From: Psychrobacillus sp. NEAU-3TGS
GTDB taxonomy: Bacteria; Bacillota; Bacilli; Bacillales_A; Planococcaceae
Reading direction: 5' to 3'
Length of the DNA: 64,000 bases
Assembly (NCBI RefSeq): GCF_029955155.1
Contig: NZ_JAPNOZ010000012.1
Coordinates: 763,610-827,609 of the forward strand
In this document: piece after piece, positions 8,807-17,749 of the stretch
Layout: each line of letters begins with the position of its first letter
Position numbering within the stretch: the first letter of the stretch is position 1
Position numbers and translations under genes: made by a program
The notes under the pieces: model-generated
The model's database searches: none
The model's input: the letters and a program-made list of their open reading frames with translations, nothing else
Told to the model about the DNA's origin: nothing

Positions 8807-9694
8807 TTATTCGCTTAATCTTTCTACTGCGCAATCAAACATAATTCGCGCAGCAAAAGTTGTAGTAATATCCTGAAAGTCATACAGTGGATTTACTTCA
8901 GCTATGTCGAATACATCTATTTCTGAGTAGAGAAGATCTAGCATTGTCATACATTGTACAGGAGTTAAACCTCCAGGCTCATTAGCACCAGTTCCCGGAG
9001 CGTAAGCAGGATCTAATACGTCAATATCGAAAGTTAAATAAATTTTATCTACATCCTCTAGAGCCCTCATCGTCTCTCTAACTACTTCTTCCGGTGTACT
9101 TTGATGAACCTCTCTTGCTGTAATTTGTTTAATACCGCTTTCTTTTAAGTAAGATTCATACCAAGGATAATTAATACTGCGAACCCCAATCTGTACAATA
9201 TGCTCTGGGTTCACTCGTGGAAGTTCCAGTGCTCTACGCATTTGACTACTTTGTGAAAACCTTCCTTGTATTGGAGATTCGTCAACCAAATCCAGGTGAG
9301 CATCAAATTGGATAATACCAATCTTTCCTTCCGTGCTATCATGTAAAGCTTTTATCACTGGATATGAAATAGAATGATCTCCTCCTAAAACAAATGGAAA
9401 TACATCATTATTTAATAATTCGTTAACTTTCCTTTCTGCATTTTGAAATGTAATCTCTGTACTGTAAGCAGCAATATCGATATCTCCATAATCTTGTATA
9501 CCATTTTCTTGTAGCAGATATGTTTTTCTCTTTTCAACATTGTATACTTTATTATCTTCTATTCGATTCATAAACCACGAAAATGCTTCACGTATTTTCC
9601 CAGGACCAAAACGAGCACCAGGTCTTCCTAAAGAGGCTCCTCCATCCCATGGAAATCCGACGATACCAAATTTTTGTTTACTCAATTGCTCCAT
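8807..9694 (-). CDS. Ureohydrolase (arginase/agmatinase superfamily)
   Basis: Binuclear-manganese hydrolase that releases urea or a related product from a guanidino or formimino compound. All six metal ligands are present: H107 (GGDHS), D131, H133 and D135 (DAHLD), D223 and D225 (DID). The substrate-side segment AYAPGTGANEPGG (about residues 230-242) is of the agmatinase/guanidino-acid type, not that of Bacillus arginase RocF. Length 295 aa is normal. Its start lies inside the last 17 bases of the permease gene, so the two are co-translated. With the sigma-54 promoter and activator it forms a nitrogen-catabolic module. The exact substrate (agmatine, guanidinobutyrate, formiminoglutamate or another) cannot be decided. 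Confidence 0.85.
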   Translation of the reverse strand: MEQLSKQKFGIVGFPWDGGASLGRPGARFGPGKIREAFSWFMNRIEDNKVYNVEKRKTYLLQENGIQDYGDIDIAAYSTEITFQNAERKVNELLNNDVFPFVLGGDHSISYPVIKALHDSTEGKIGIIQFDAHLDLVDESPIQGRFSQSSQMRRALELPRVNPEHIVQIGVRSINYPWYESYLKESGIKQITAREVHQSTPEEVVRETMRALEDVDKIYLTFDIDVLDPAYAPGTGANEPGGLTPVQCMTMLDLLYSEIDVFDIAEVNPLYDFQDITTTFAARIMFDCAVERLSE

Positions 9695-11081
9695 CCTCTT
9701 TTCTTATAATTGTTGTATGCAATACGACTTCTTTTTTCTGACGAAATGTATATAATAAAACTCCTAAAAACATCCATGAGATAAATAATATATACTCAAT
9801 TTTCCCCATAGAAATCGGGGTACCGGGAATAATCATCAAAACTAAAAACAAACCCGAAAATAAAGTAGCAATGTAAGCCATTCTAGTACCACCAGGGATC
9901 TTATATGGGCGATCCATGTTTGGATGTGTTTTTCGAAGTTTCACGCTACTCAAAGCCATACAAAACCAAGCAATTAGAAAAGATATCCCTCCCATTATAA
10001 TGAATGGAAGAAGAACACCACTTCCTAATAAAATACCTAGAATAGTGACGATAGTCATAAATAATAAAGTCACATGTGGAGTTTTATACTTTGGATGACT
10101 CTTTGAAAAAATATCAGGCAAAAATCCTGCTTTTGAAAATGAAGAAATCAATCGACTTCCAGCTAATAAAAATCCATTAAATGTTGTTATTACCCCCATC
10201 AACGCGCCAAAGGATACAATGTAAGGTAAAATTTTTGAGCCAGTCGTTACTTCGAGAGCATTAATTAGTGGGAGAGTTCCTAATCCCCCTATTTGATTGG
10301 CTGGCATAATAAAACTCGATGCAATAATGATTAATATATAAAGAACTCCTCCAAGAAGAATTGTTCCAACTATAGCCTTTCCTAAATTGGAATAATTGAT
10401 TTTGCTTTTTGCTTCATCTACTGTTTTTGGAATTGTATCAAATCCATTCATAAAGAAAAGAATAGCAGACATTGCTAAAACTATACTGCTCACTTCGCCC
10501 TTTGAAGCAAATAAAGGACTAATATTGTTTGCATCCCCAATAAAAATTCCACCTACAATAAAGACAATAAACGTCAAAATCATCATTAATGTCGCGGTAT
10601 TTTGAAAAATGGTAGATTGCTTTGTTCCTTTCCAGTTCATGTACACTATCGTTCCTACCACAATCAGGCTAACAATCAACTGTGGCAAATAAACCTGATA
10701 GGTGAAAACTGTATATAGTGGAATAGAATTTAGAGCTGGAAATACATAGCTAGCTAAAAGGGAAATTGAAATAGCCACCCACGGTAATATTATTAGGTAA
10801 CCAAGAATTAAGAACCATCCACAAATAAATGCTGGTAATTTTCCCAAAGCCTTAAACGTATATGCAAATTCTCCGCCCGATACTTTTAGACTTGCCGTCA
10901 ATTCGCCGTAGACAAATCCAATTGGAATAATCATACACATCGTAAGAGCTACTGCAATAATTGCTCCAACACTACCAGCTGTCGACATCCAAGCTGGAAT
11001 AGAAATAACCCATCCAATTCCAATCATACTTCCAAATGCTAATCCAAAAAAATCCTTCGTAGACATGCCCTTATCTTTCAC
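9678..11081 (-). CDS. APC-family amino acid/amine permease
   Basis: A 467-aa transporter with about 12 membrane segments. The first helix has the family's GLAFGSMIGIGWVIS substrate-binding glycines, and a conserved GEFAYTFKALG follows the second helix. Start is a GTG at 11081, with AAGGAGG seven bases upstream. It is the promoter-proximal gene of the sigma-54 operon and overlaps the ureohydrolase gene by 17 bases, so it probably imports that enzyme's substrate. Its C-terminal tail is short and hydrophilic. Confidence 0.88.
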   Translation of the reverse strand: MKDKGMSTKDFFGLAFGSMIGIGWVISIPAWMSTAGSVGAIIAVALTMCMIIPIGFVYGELTASLKVSGGEFAYTFKALGKLPAFICGWFLILGYLIILPWVAISISLLASYVFPALNSIPLYTVFTYQVYLPQLIVSLIVVGTIVYMNWKGTKQSTIFQNTATLMMILTFIVFIVGGIFIGDANNISPLFASKGEVSSIVLAMSAILFFMNGFDTIPKTVDEAKSKINYSNLGKAIVGTILLGGVLYILIIIASSFIMPANQIGGLGTLPLINALEVTTGSKILPYIVSFGALMGVITTFNGFLLAGSRLISSFSKAGFLPDIFSKSHPKYKTPHVTLLFMTIVTILGILLGSGVLLPFIIMGGISFLIAWFCMALSSVKLRKTHPNMDRPYKIPGGTRMAYIATLFSGLFLVLMIIPGTPISMGKIEYILFISWMFLGVLLYTFRQKKEVVLHTTIIRKEDGAIE

Positions 11082-11130
11082 CTAGAAACCTCCTTTTTAA
11101 TTACAGTTTTTTAAACCTGTAAAAGTAATA

Positions 11131-11147
11131 TGCAATTTTCATGCCAA
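11131..11147 (-). promoter_or_regulatory. Sigma-54 (-24/-12) promoter of the permease-ureohydrolase operon
   Basis: On the minus strand the sequence reads TTGGCATGAAAATTGCA. It matches the sigma-54 consensus TTGGCAC-N5-TTGCA at nearly every position, with exact GG-to-GC spacing. It lies 50 bp before the permease start codon. The adjacent activator gene is of the sigma-54-dependent class, which supports the assignment. Confidence 0.88.
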
Positions 11148-11253
11148 AATTTATTTATACTCAAATATTTGTATTAAAAAGAGGGATACTAATAGTTAAC
11201 TAGTTCATATAATATTTATTTTTATCTTCTTTACCCCTTATAATTTATCTAAG

Positions 11254-11272
11254 GTGTAAGAAAATTCTACAT
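11254..11272. promoter_or_regulatory. Likely upstream activating sequence (19-bp dyad, copy 1)
   Basis: GTGTAAGAAAATTCTACAT is an imperfect dyad that matches a second dyad at 12671-12689 in 17 of 19 positions. It is centred about 115 bp upstream of the sigma-54 promoter, the usual distance for an enhancer-like site, and overlaps the stop codon of the activator gene. The repeated occurrence around this one regulator suggests it is the regulator's binding site. Confidence 0.7.
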
Positions 11273-12649
11273 TTCTATTTCATTCTTTGTTATTTCATAC
11301 TTATTTATTTTGTAATAAACTGTTTGTCTTGGAACTTTCAGCAATCTTGCAGTCTTCGAAATATTATAGTTTGTCATAGTTAATGTATCTTTAATTATTT
11401 TTCTTTCGAATTCATCCATCATTTCAATTAACGAATGACTCTTCGTCGAATTGTTTGTAGGCAATACTTTTTCTGAGGTAATTATATATTTCGGAAGGTC
11501 TTTAACCATAATAATATTGCCGCTAACATTATTAAAAGATGCCTCAATACAGTTCCTTAATTCTCTAACATTCCCTGGCCAATCATATGTATTTAAAATC
11601 AGTTGAGCATCTGGATGAATAGACTTTATATTCTCTTTAAATGCTTGATTAAAGTAGTTAATAAAAAAATCGCTTAGATAGTTAATATCCTCTTTTCGCT
11701 CTCTTAAAGGAGGGATATTGATACTAATTACATTCAAGCGATAAAATAAATCCATTCTAAATTTGTTTTCTGCAATTAACCTTTCGGGATGTTCGTTTGT
11801 TGAGGCTATAATTCTTACATCTAACGGAATATTGGTATGACTTCCTATCCGTCTAACACATTTCTCTTCAATTACTCTTAATAGCTTAACTTGCATATCG
11901 ATAGGCATCGAATTAATTTCATCCAAAAAAATAGTACCTCCATCAGCAATTTCAAAAATTCCTTTCTTCTCTTCAGCTCCAGTAAAGCTTCCTTTTGTTG
12001 AACCAAACAAAATACTTTCAATCAATGTACTGGGTATGGCAGCACAATTTTGAGCAACAAAAGCTTTCTCACTCCTATTGCTTCCATTATGAATAGAATG
12101 TGCAAACAATTCTTTCCCTGTACCCGATTCTCCGTATATAAGAATATTGGAATCTCTTGAAGAAGCTCTTTCTAATATTTTTTTAGTGTTTTCTAACTCT
12201 TTATTTGTTGTAATAATGTCATCATAGGTATATTTTGCTTGAAGTGATGAATAATCAGCATTATTAGTTCTATTTTTATTGTTCTTTTTGTCAGGCTCTT
12301 TATCCACATTAGTCGAGACAATCACGGCGCCTATTAAAGCGGATTTATTTTTTAGTGGAAAAGCGGAATTTACAGCATTTACTGTAAAGTTTTGGTCAAC
12401 TTCAACCGTTTGAAATTCATTAACTATTGGTTCACCCTTTTCCAATACTCTTAGTAGTGTACTAGTCTCATGCGTTAACCATGGGTATAATTCTAAAAAT
12501 GGTTTACCTAAAACATCGTTACTCCCAAATTTATTACAAACATCATTATAATTGTTGTAATACAATACGTTTCCATTGATATCCACGATGCAAATTACAT
12601 CAGTCTGTTTAAAATTCTTTTTCATTTGATTAAGTTGGTTAGTATACAT
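11267..12649 (-). CDS. Sigma-54-dependent transcriptional activator (PAS-AAA+-Fis), RocR-like
   Basis: 460-aa enhancer-binding protein. An N-terminal PAS-like sensor (about residues 10-115) is followed by an AAA+ domain (about 140-380) with Walker A GESGTGKE (173-180), the sigma-54 contact loop as GSFTGA (220-225; usual form GAFTGA), and Walker B FLDEI. A Fis-type helix-turn-helix ends the protein (ISKTARLLKVPRQTVYYKI, about 431-449). Domain order and length match B. subtilis RocR, the arginine/ornithine regulator, but the target enzyme here is not arginase RocF. It lies directly upstream of the sigma-54 operon and has a matching dyad before its own start, so autoregulation is likely. Confidence 0.9.
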   Translation of the reverse strand: MYTNQLNQMKKNFKQTDVICIVDINGNVLYYNNYNDVCNKFGSNDVLGKPFLELYPWLTHETSTLLRVLEKGEPIVNEFQTVEVDQNFTVNAVNSAFPLKNKSALIGAVIVSTNVDKEPDKKNNKNRTNNADYSSLQAKYTYDDIITTNKELENTKKILERASSRDSNILIYGESGTGKELFAHSIHNGSNRSEKAFVAQNCAAIPSTLIESILFGSTKGSFTGAEEKKGIFEIADGGTIFLDEINSMPIDMQVKLLRVIEEKCVRRIGSHTNIPLDVRIIASTNEHPERLIAENKFRMDLFYRLNVISINIPPLRERKEDINYLSDFFINYFNQAFKENIKSIHPDAQLILNTYDWPGNVRELRNCIEASFNNVSGNIIMVKDLPKYIITSEKVLPTNNSTKSHSLIEMMDEFERKIIKDTLTMTNYNISKTARLLKVPRQTVYYKINKYEITKNEIEM

Positions 12650-12670
12650 TTTAAATCCTCCTATTATAAA

Positions 12671-12689
12671 GTGTAGAATTATCTTACAC
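12671..12689. promoter_or_regulatory. Likely autoregulatory operator (19-bp dyad, copy 2)
   Basis: On the minus strand GTGTAAGATAATTCTACAC, a nearly perfect dyad about 22 bp before the activator's start codon. It is 17/19 identical to the site at 11254-11272. Its position at the activator's own 5' end suggests repression of its own gene, as inference. Confidence 0.7.
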
Positions 12690-12836
12690 TTTTTCTTTAT
12701 ATTTTGACAATTTAAAATTTAAATTTATCTATTATGTATTTTAATAGTTTTAAATGCAACAATCACAAACCTTTATTCATTTTTATTCATTGAATTTAAG
12801 TTACTACTATTGATTAATATAATTTTCATTCCTAAT

Positions 12837-12886
12837 AAAAAACCTACCCTTCTCTCACATAAATGTAGAGTTAAGGATAGGTTTTT
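12837..12886 (-). terminator. Terminator of hprK
   Basis: AACCTATCCTT pairs imperfectly with AAGGGTAGGTT, followed on the minus strand by a run of Ts. It lies just after the hprK stop codon. Confidence 0.75.
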
Positions 12887-12890
12887 CAAA

Positions 12891-13820
12891 TCAGTTTTTA
12901 TTAGAGTTATCAAAATCCTGCTCCAGCCGTTTCACGAATTCTTCAGCTGCACTATAGCCTTGCTGCTTCAAATACCAGTTATTTGCCGCGGCTTCTATTA
13001 AACCAGCAACATCTCGACCTGGCTGTAATTGGATTTGGATATGTGGAATTTGTACCCCCATATATTCCGTAAATTTCATTGCTAATTCAAGCTCGTTATT
13101 GAGTGTGTTATCCTCCCATTTGGTTAACTCGATATCTAGTGCAATTCTTGTTTCATCTTGAAATGCGGCTCTTCCGTATAACCGCACGACATTTAATAAG
13201 CCAATACTTCGTAAAGCAAGAAATTCTTTGTTTTTTTCATTATGCGAGCCTAGCAATGTTTGGGGGCTCAGCTTTTTCAAAACGACAATATCATCTGCTA
13301 CTAAACGATGTCCGCGCCCGATTAAAATATGGGCAGTTTCGCTTTTTCCGACACCTGATTTACCGCGCAACAAAATCCCGATTCCAGCTACATTCACACA
13401 AACACCGTGGATTGCGATTTCTTCTGCCATCGCCTTTACCACATAAGCATCTAACTTTGCGCTTACCTCACTTGTTGAGTCTTGGGTACGCAATACTGGA
13501 ATCTTTTTTTCCACGCAATATTGGATTAATCCAAGTGGCTCATCTTGGTTGGATGTGATGATAATACATGGTGGATCATATTGAACAATGTTACCGATAC
13601 GTAATTTGCACTCTTGATCTGAAAGGGTATGTAAGTAATTTATTTCATTTTTCCCTAAGATTTGGACATGCTCAGTCGCAATAAAATCAAACTTATCCAT
13701 AAATTCTAGTCCAGGTCGACGAACTTTCGATTTTTTCAGTACACGATGTAACTGATCCTGCCCTGTTAACACATCAAATGAAAATGTACGGACGATATTT
13801 TCAACTGTTATGATTTTCAT
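12891..13820 (-). CDS. hprK: HPr kinase/phosphorylase
   Basis: Phosphorylates and dephosphorylates Ser46 of HPr, controlling carbon catabolite repression through CcpA. The P-loop GKSGVGKS is at residues 153-160, followed by the family's HRLVADD; the N-terminal half has the usual HprK domain. Length 309 aa is typical. In B. subtilis hprK heads an operon with lgt; here it stands alone and is followed at once by a terminator. The ATG at 13820 has only a weak purine-rich GAGAGA ribosome site. Confidence 0.95.
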   Translation of the reverse strand: MKIITVENIVRTFSFDVLTGQDQLHRVLKKSKVRRPGLEFMDKFDFIATEHVQILGKNEINYLHTLSDQECKLRIGNIVQYDPPCIIITSNQDEPLGLIQYCVEKKIPVLRTQDSTSEVSAKLDAYVVKAMAEEIAIHGVCVNVAGIGILLRGKSGVGKSETAHILIGRGHRLVADDIVVLKKLSPQTLLGSHNEKNKEFLALRSIGLLNVVRLYGRAAFQDETRIALDIELTKWEDNTLNNELELAMKFTEYMGVQIPHIQIQLQPGRDVAGLIEAAANNWYLKQQGYSAAEEFVKRLEQDFDNSNKN

Positions 13821-13980
13821 ATTATCTCTCTCGCCTTCTAAATTCCCCGTTAAATATTAGTAATAATACCTTATTAAAGTATACTTCACAAGTGTACAAA
13901 ACATGAATATTAAACAAGTGCTTACTTAGAAGAGAAAGAGGGTATACCATTGTATACTATCCGAATGGAGGAGATCTTAA

Positions 13981-14655
13981 GTGTATTTAGATACATTAGT
14001 GAAACTTACAGTCGGACTTGCCGCATTAATGATTGTTATCCGCCTTCTTGGTAAAAAAGAGCTTGCTCAACTGACACCGTACGATTTTATATACACACTC
14101 GTGCTTGGTGGAATACTAGAAGAAAGTTTATTTGACGAGAAAATAAAAATCACTCATTTTCTGTTTGCAATCGCTTTGTGGGCAGTCCTTATATTTCTTA
14201 TTGAAAAAGCAGCCAAACAATGGAACCCTGTTCGGATACTACTAAAAGGAGAACCCGCTCAGCTGATAAGTAATGGTGAGTTAGACATGAAGAAATTTAA
14301 TAAGCATAATCTCGAAATGGAACAGCTTCGTTCTGCGCTAAGAAAACAAGGTGTCTTCTCTCTTCGTGAAGTACGCGATCTGTTTCTGGAGCCCGGAGGA
14401 GATGTAACGATTAATAAATATGCGGATTATGAAGCAGTAAAAAATGGAGATATCCAAACAGAAGCAAGCGATCAGGAACCGACTTCACTATTGATCGATG
14501 AAGGGGAAGTGAAAGATGATATATTAACTACAGTCGGAAAAGATCGTACTTGGTTAATAACCAATCTATCTGAGCAAGGGTATACAAATCTTAAAAACAT
14601 CGCTTATTGCGATTGGTCCGAAACAGAAGGATTTTTTGTAAGGCTTTATGAATAG
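13981..14655 (+). CDS. DUF421 family membrane protein (YetF/YrbG type)
   Basis: 224 aa with an N-terminal membrane part of about three helices (residues 5-25, 38-50 and 58-75) and the DUF421 signatures LGKKELAQLTPYDF and ILLKGEPAQLI. The cytoplasmic part carries ALRKQGVFSLREVRDLFLEPGGDVTI, typical of this family. Start is a GTG at 13981 with GGAGGAG upstream. DUF421 proteins are associated with stress and spores in Bacilli, but their biochemical role is unknown. Divergent from hprK. Confidence 0.85.
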   Translation: MYLDTLVKLTVGLAALMIVIRLLGKKELAQLTPYDFIYTLVLGGILEESLFDEKIKITHFLFAIALWAVLIFLIEKAAKQWNPVRILLKGEPAQLISNGELDMKKFNKHNLEMEQLRSALRKQGVFSLREVRDLFLEPGGDVTINKYADYEAVKNGDIQTEASDQEPTSLLIDEGEVKDDILTTVGKDRTWLITNLSEQGYTNLKNIAYCDWSETEGFFVRLYE

Positions 14656-14684
14656 AGGCTATCAAACAATTAAGTTTGATAGCC
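14655..14684. terminator. Hairpin between the convergent DUF421 and LysR genes
   Basis: GGCTATCAAAC pairs with GTTTGATAGCC around a short loop. T-runs are weak on both sides, so termination efficiency is uncertain. Confidence 0.55.
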
Positions 14685-14704
14685 CATTCTCTTCCCTAAC
14701 TTTA

Positions 14705-15595
14705 TTAATCTTGCCCATTTTCAATAATCTCTACAAACTTTTTGGACGCTTGAGATAAGGATACACTCTTTAAAAAACATACCCCAACACTTCTCTTTGG
14801 TATTTCTTCTACTAAAGGCACTTCATATAATAACCCTTTTTTTATATATTCTTGCGAGAATTCCTTTGTAACACATGCAATACCTAAATTTATTTTAGCG
14901 AATTCTAATAACAAATCATGAGATCCTAATTCAAACTCAGGAGCTATCTTTATCCCTTTAGAAAATATATAATCCTCTACGTACTTTCTAGAAATCGAAC
15001 TGGGTTCCAATAATATGAGTGGGAGTTTCACCACTTCTTCTAGGTTTGTTGGCTGAGAGAATAGATTTTTATATTTTTCACCACAAACAAATACATCGTG
15101 TATATCCATACATGGAATTTGTTCTAATGTTGGATCATCGATTGGAAAATTACAAATCGCAATATCAATTACACCTGATTTTAACATCGAACAAAGCTCT
15201 AGTGTTGTACCGTTCTCAATCTTGAATTTTATATTCGGATACTTCATATGAAAGGCTTCTAAATAGGGAAGTAAATAATATCGCGAGATCGTATCTCCTA
15301 CCCCTATTGTCAATTGCCCAGCTGTTAAATGCTTAAATTCAAGCATCTTCTCTTCCCCAACATCGATTAAATTCAAAGCTGAGCTCACATATTCAAAAAG
15401 GAGACTCCCTTCATTTGTTAAAGAAACTCCTCTTGGTGTTCTATTAAAAAGACGGATGTCTAACTCTCTTTCTAGCTGCATGATAGACTGGCTAACAGCC
15501 GGTTGTGTCATATAAAGTTCCTTTGCAGCCTTTGAAAAACTTTTACTAAGGGCAACCCTCCAAAACACTTTGTATAAATCTAATTTACTAACCAT
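14705..15595 (-). CDS. LysR-family transcriptional regulator
   Basis: 296 aa. An N-terminal winged helix-turn-helix (about residues 5-65) contains SKAAKELYMTQPAVSQSI and FNRTPRGVSLT; a type-2 periplasmic-binding-like effector domain follows. It diverges from the CofE-like gene with a 122-bp gap, the usual layout of a LysR regulator and its target. The effector is unknown. The ATG has GAGGTG eight bases upstream. Confidence 0.88.
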   Translation of the reverse strand: MVSKLDLYKVFWRVALSKSFSKAAKELYMTQPAVSQSIMQLERELDIRLFNRTPRGVSLTNEGSLLFEYVSSALNLIDVGEEKMLEFKHLTAGQLTIGVGDTISRYYLLPYLEAFHMKYPNIKFKIENGTTLELCSMLKSGVIDIAICNFPIDDPTLEQIPCMDIHDVFVCGEKYKNLFSQPTNLEEVVKLPLILLEPSSISRKYVEDYIFSKGIKIAPEFELGSHDLLLEFAKINLGIACVTKEFSQEYIKKGLLYEVPLVEEIPKRSVGVCFLKSVSLSQASKKFVEIIENGQD

Positions 15596-15607
15596 ATAAG
15601 CACCTCT

Positions 15608-15660
15608 TATACCAGCTATTTGATATATTCATTTTACTTATACCATTAATAACCTGTATA
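15608..15660. promoter_or_regulatory. Divergent control region with two TATA-type dyads (possible LysR sites)
   Basis: Two imperfect inverted repeats occur in the LysR/CofE-like intergenic gap: one at 15608-15627 (TATACC and TTGATATA ends) and one at 15639-15660 (TATAC and GTATA arms). The second overlaps a candidate promoter for the CofE-like gene with -10 TATAGT. LysR regulators commonly bind such paired sites; the assignment is inference. Confidence 0.4.
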
Positions 15661-15717
15661 GTACAAGTAGGTACGATTTTAAAATAAATTTTTTGTGCTT
15701 ATTAAGGAGCGATCATT

Positions 15718-16908
15718 TTGGAAAGAGTTGTAGGAACAGTTGTAAGAGGACTTCGTTGCCCTATCATCAATCAAGGAGATAACATCGAAGAAATCGTTGT
15801 AGATAGCGTATTAAATGCTGCAGAGGTAGAAGGATTTACAATTCAAGACAAAGATATCGTTACGTTAACAGAATCCATCGTTGCACGTGCGCAAGGAAAT
15901 TATGCAACGATTGAACATATCGCAAAAGATGTGGAAGCAAAATTTGGAGAGGAAACTGTTGGCGTTATCTTCCCAATATTAAGTCGTAATCGCTTTGCAA
16001 ACATTCTTCGCGGTATAGCAAAAGGTGCTAAAAAAGTTGTATTAATGCTAAGCTATCCATCGGACGAAGTTGGCAATCACTTGGTAGACATAGATTTACT
16101 TGACGAAAAAGGAGTAAATCCTTGGACAGATGTTCTAACAGAAAAACAATTCCGTGATCATTTTGGCTATATTAAACATACGTTTACTGGAGTCGATTAT
16201 ATTGAGTACTACAAATCATTAATCGAAGAATTTGGTGTGGAATGTGAAGTAATTTTCTCTAATAATGCAAAAACTATTTTAGATTACACGAAAAATGTTC
16301 TTACTTGTGATATCCATACAAGATTTAGAACGAAAAGAATTTTGAAAGCAAATGGCGGAGAGAAAATTTACGGCCTGGATGATATCTTATCTACATCTAT
16401 TGATGGTAGTGGATTTAATGATGCATATGGTCTACTTGGATCAAACAAATCAACAGAAGATAGCGTGAAACTTTTCCCACGTAATTGTCAGCCTCTTGTT
16501 GATAAAATCCAACAGATGCTAAACGAAAAAACAGGTAAAAATGTAGAAGTTATGGTATACGGAGATGGAGCTTTCAAAGACCCAGTCGGTAAGATTTGGG
16601 AACTTGCAGATCCAGTTGTATCTCCTGCTTATACAGCCGGACTTGATGGCACACCAAATGAAGTGAAGTTAAAATACCTTGCGGATAATAACTTTGCTGA
16701 TTTAAGAGGCGAAGAACTGAAACAAGCTATTTCAGAATTTATCACAAATAAAAATGAAGATCTTGTCGGTGCAATGGAAGCACAAGGGACAACTCCGAGA
16801 AAACTGACAGATCTAATCGGCTCTTTATCTGATTTAACTTCTGGAAGTGGCGACAAAGGAACACCAATTATCTTCATTCAAGGTTATTTTGATAACTATA
16901 CAAAATAA
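15718..16908 (+). CDS. CofE-like protein (coenzyme F420-0:L-glutamate ligase family)
   Basis: 396-aa protein related to CofE, the GTP-dependent enzyme that adds glutamate to F420-0. It starts with [15 protein letters not shown], followed by [17 protein letters not shown], the family's N-terminal pattern; the [18 protein letters not shown] stretch lies at about residues 281-298. The family's usual enzyme makes coenzyme F420, which most Bacillales are not known to make, and no other F420 gene lies in the window, so the real substrate is probably different. The start is a TTG eight bases after AAGGAG. Divergent LysR gene upstream; ECF transporter gene downstream beyond a terminator. Confidence 0.8.
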   Translation: MERVVGTVVRGLRCPIINQGDNIEEIVVDSVLNAAEVEGFTIQDKDIVTLTESIVARAQGNYATIEHIAKDVEAKFGEETVGVIFPILSRNRFANILRGIAKGAKKVVLMLSYPSDEVGNHLVDIDLLDEKGVNPWTDVLTEKQFRDHFGYIKHTFTGVDYIEYYKSLIEEFGVECEVIFSNNAKTILDYTKNVLTCDIHTRFRTKRILKANGGEKIYGLDDILSTSIDGSGFNDAYGLLGSNKSTEDSVKLFPRNCQPLVDKIQQMLNEKTGKNVEVMVYGDGAFKDPVGKIWELADPVVSPAYTAGLDGTPNEVKLKYLADNNFADLRGEELKQAISEFITNKNEDLVGAMEAQGTTPRKLTDLIGSLSDLTSGSGDKGTPIIFIQGYFDNYTK

Positions 16909-16925
16909 AACATACTGCTTATAAG

Positions 16926-16968
16926 ATGAGATATTCGACAAGTTAATTGTCGGATATCTCATTTTTTA
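16926..16968 (+). terminator. Terminator after the CofE-like gene
   Basis: GAGATAT(T)CGACA pairs with TGTCGGATATCTC around a short AT loop, followed by a T-run. Confidence 0.85.
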
Positions 16969-17082
16969 ATCCTAGAACAATAAAACTGGCCCTTAAGTTT
17001 TGTCCTAAACTGACGCTTTTACAAGTGCCATAATTTTGATAAAGTTATCGACAAATACATAAAGAAAGACAGGTATAAAATT

Positions 17083-17616
17083 ATGAACTCAATTAATAGT
17101 TATTCGAGAACGAATACGACCGATTTAATCATCACTTCGATGTTAATTGCGCTCGTGTTTGTTGCAACAGTTCTTCTAAATATTAAACTACCTATCTCAG
17201 CAAACGGCGGTTTAGTTCATCTTGGTACAGCTATGCTCTTTATCGCTTCTATTTTATTTGGTCCTAAAAAAGGGGCAATTGCCGGAGCTGTTGGTATGGG
17301 GTTATTCGATTTAATGATGGGATGGACTTTGTGGGCGCCATTCACAATTGTTGCTCGAGGTCTACAAGGATATATTGTTGGAAAAATTGCTTGGTCAAAT
17401 GGTCGTAAAGGAAACAGTTATGTCTTCAATCTAGTTGGGACAATCTGTTCAGTTCCTGTTATGTTAGCTGTGTATTATATTTGTGAACGGGTTATATTTG
17501 GTAGCTGGATTATTCCATTAGCTTCTATTCCCGGCAATCTCGTTCAGATTGTTGTAGGTATGGTTATAGCTCTTCCAGTTTGTGTTGTGTTGAAAAAAGT
17601 GCCTATTTTTAAATAA
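17083..17616 (+). CDS. ECF transporter S component
   Basis: Small membrane protein of 177 aa with about five to six hydrophobic segments and the features of vitamin-binding S subunits: LGTAMLFIASILFGPKKGAIAGAVGMGLFDL (conserved Gly-rich loop, about residues 45-76) and ARGLQGYIVGKI. It would bind a vitamin or metal-type ligand and use a shared EcfA/A'/T module encoded elsewhere. The ligand is not evident, and I found no known riboswitch in the 110 bp upstream. The ATG has only a weak ribosome site. Its position after the CofE-like gene may mean a shared pathway, but a terminator lies between. Confidence 0.78.
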   Translation: MNSINSYSRTNTTDLIITSMLIALVFVATVLLNIKLPISANGGLVHLGTAMLFIASILFGPKKGAIAGAVGMGLFDLMMGWTLWAPFTIVARGLQGYIVGKIAWSNGRKGNSYVFNLVGTICSVPVMLAVYYICERVIFGSWIIPLASIPGNLVQIVVGMVIALPVCVVLKKVPIFK

Positions 17617-17623
17617 TCATTTT

Positions 17624-17655
17624 AAATCCCTCTTCAAAATAGGAAGAGGGATTAA
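17624..17655 (+). terminator. Hairpin after the ECF gene
   Basis: AATCCCTCTTC pairs with GAAGAGGGATT around a five-base loop. The downstream T-run is short. Confidence 0.6.
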
Positions 17656-17749
17656 CCTATTGTATTAACCATAAAATTCTTTGATTGCTTCTAATTGAAG
17701 TAACCAAAGAATTTTCCCGCCGTAGTCTATCGGAAAATGACTAGAATAA

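Noticed and set aside
15718-17616. CofE-like gene and ECF gene as one operon
   Set aside because: A good terminator lies between them at 16926-16968, so only possible read-through can join them.
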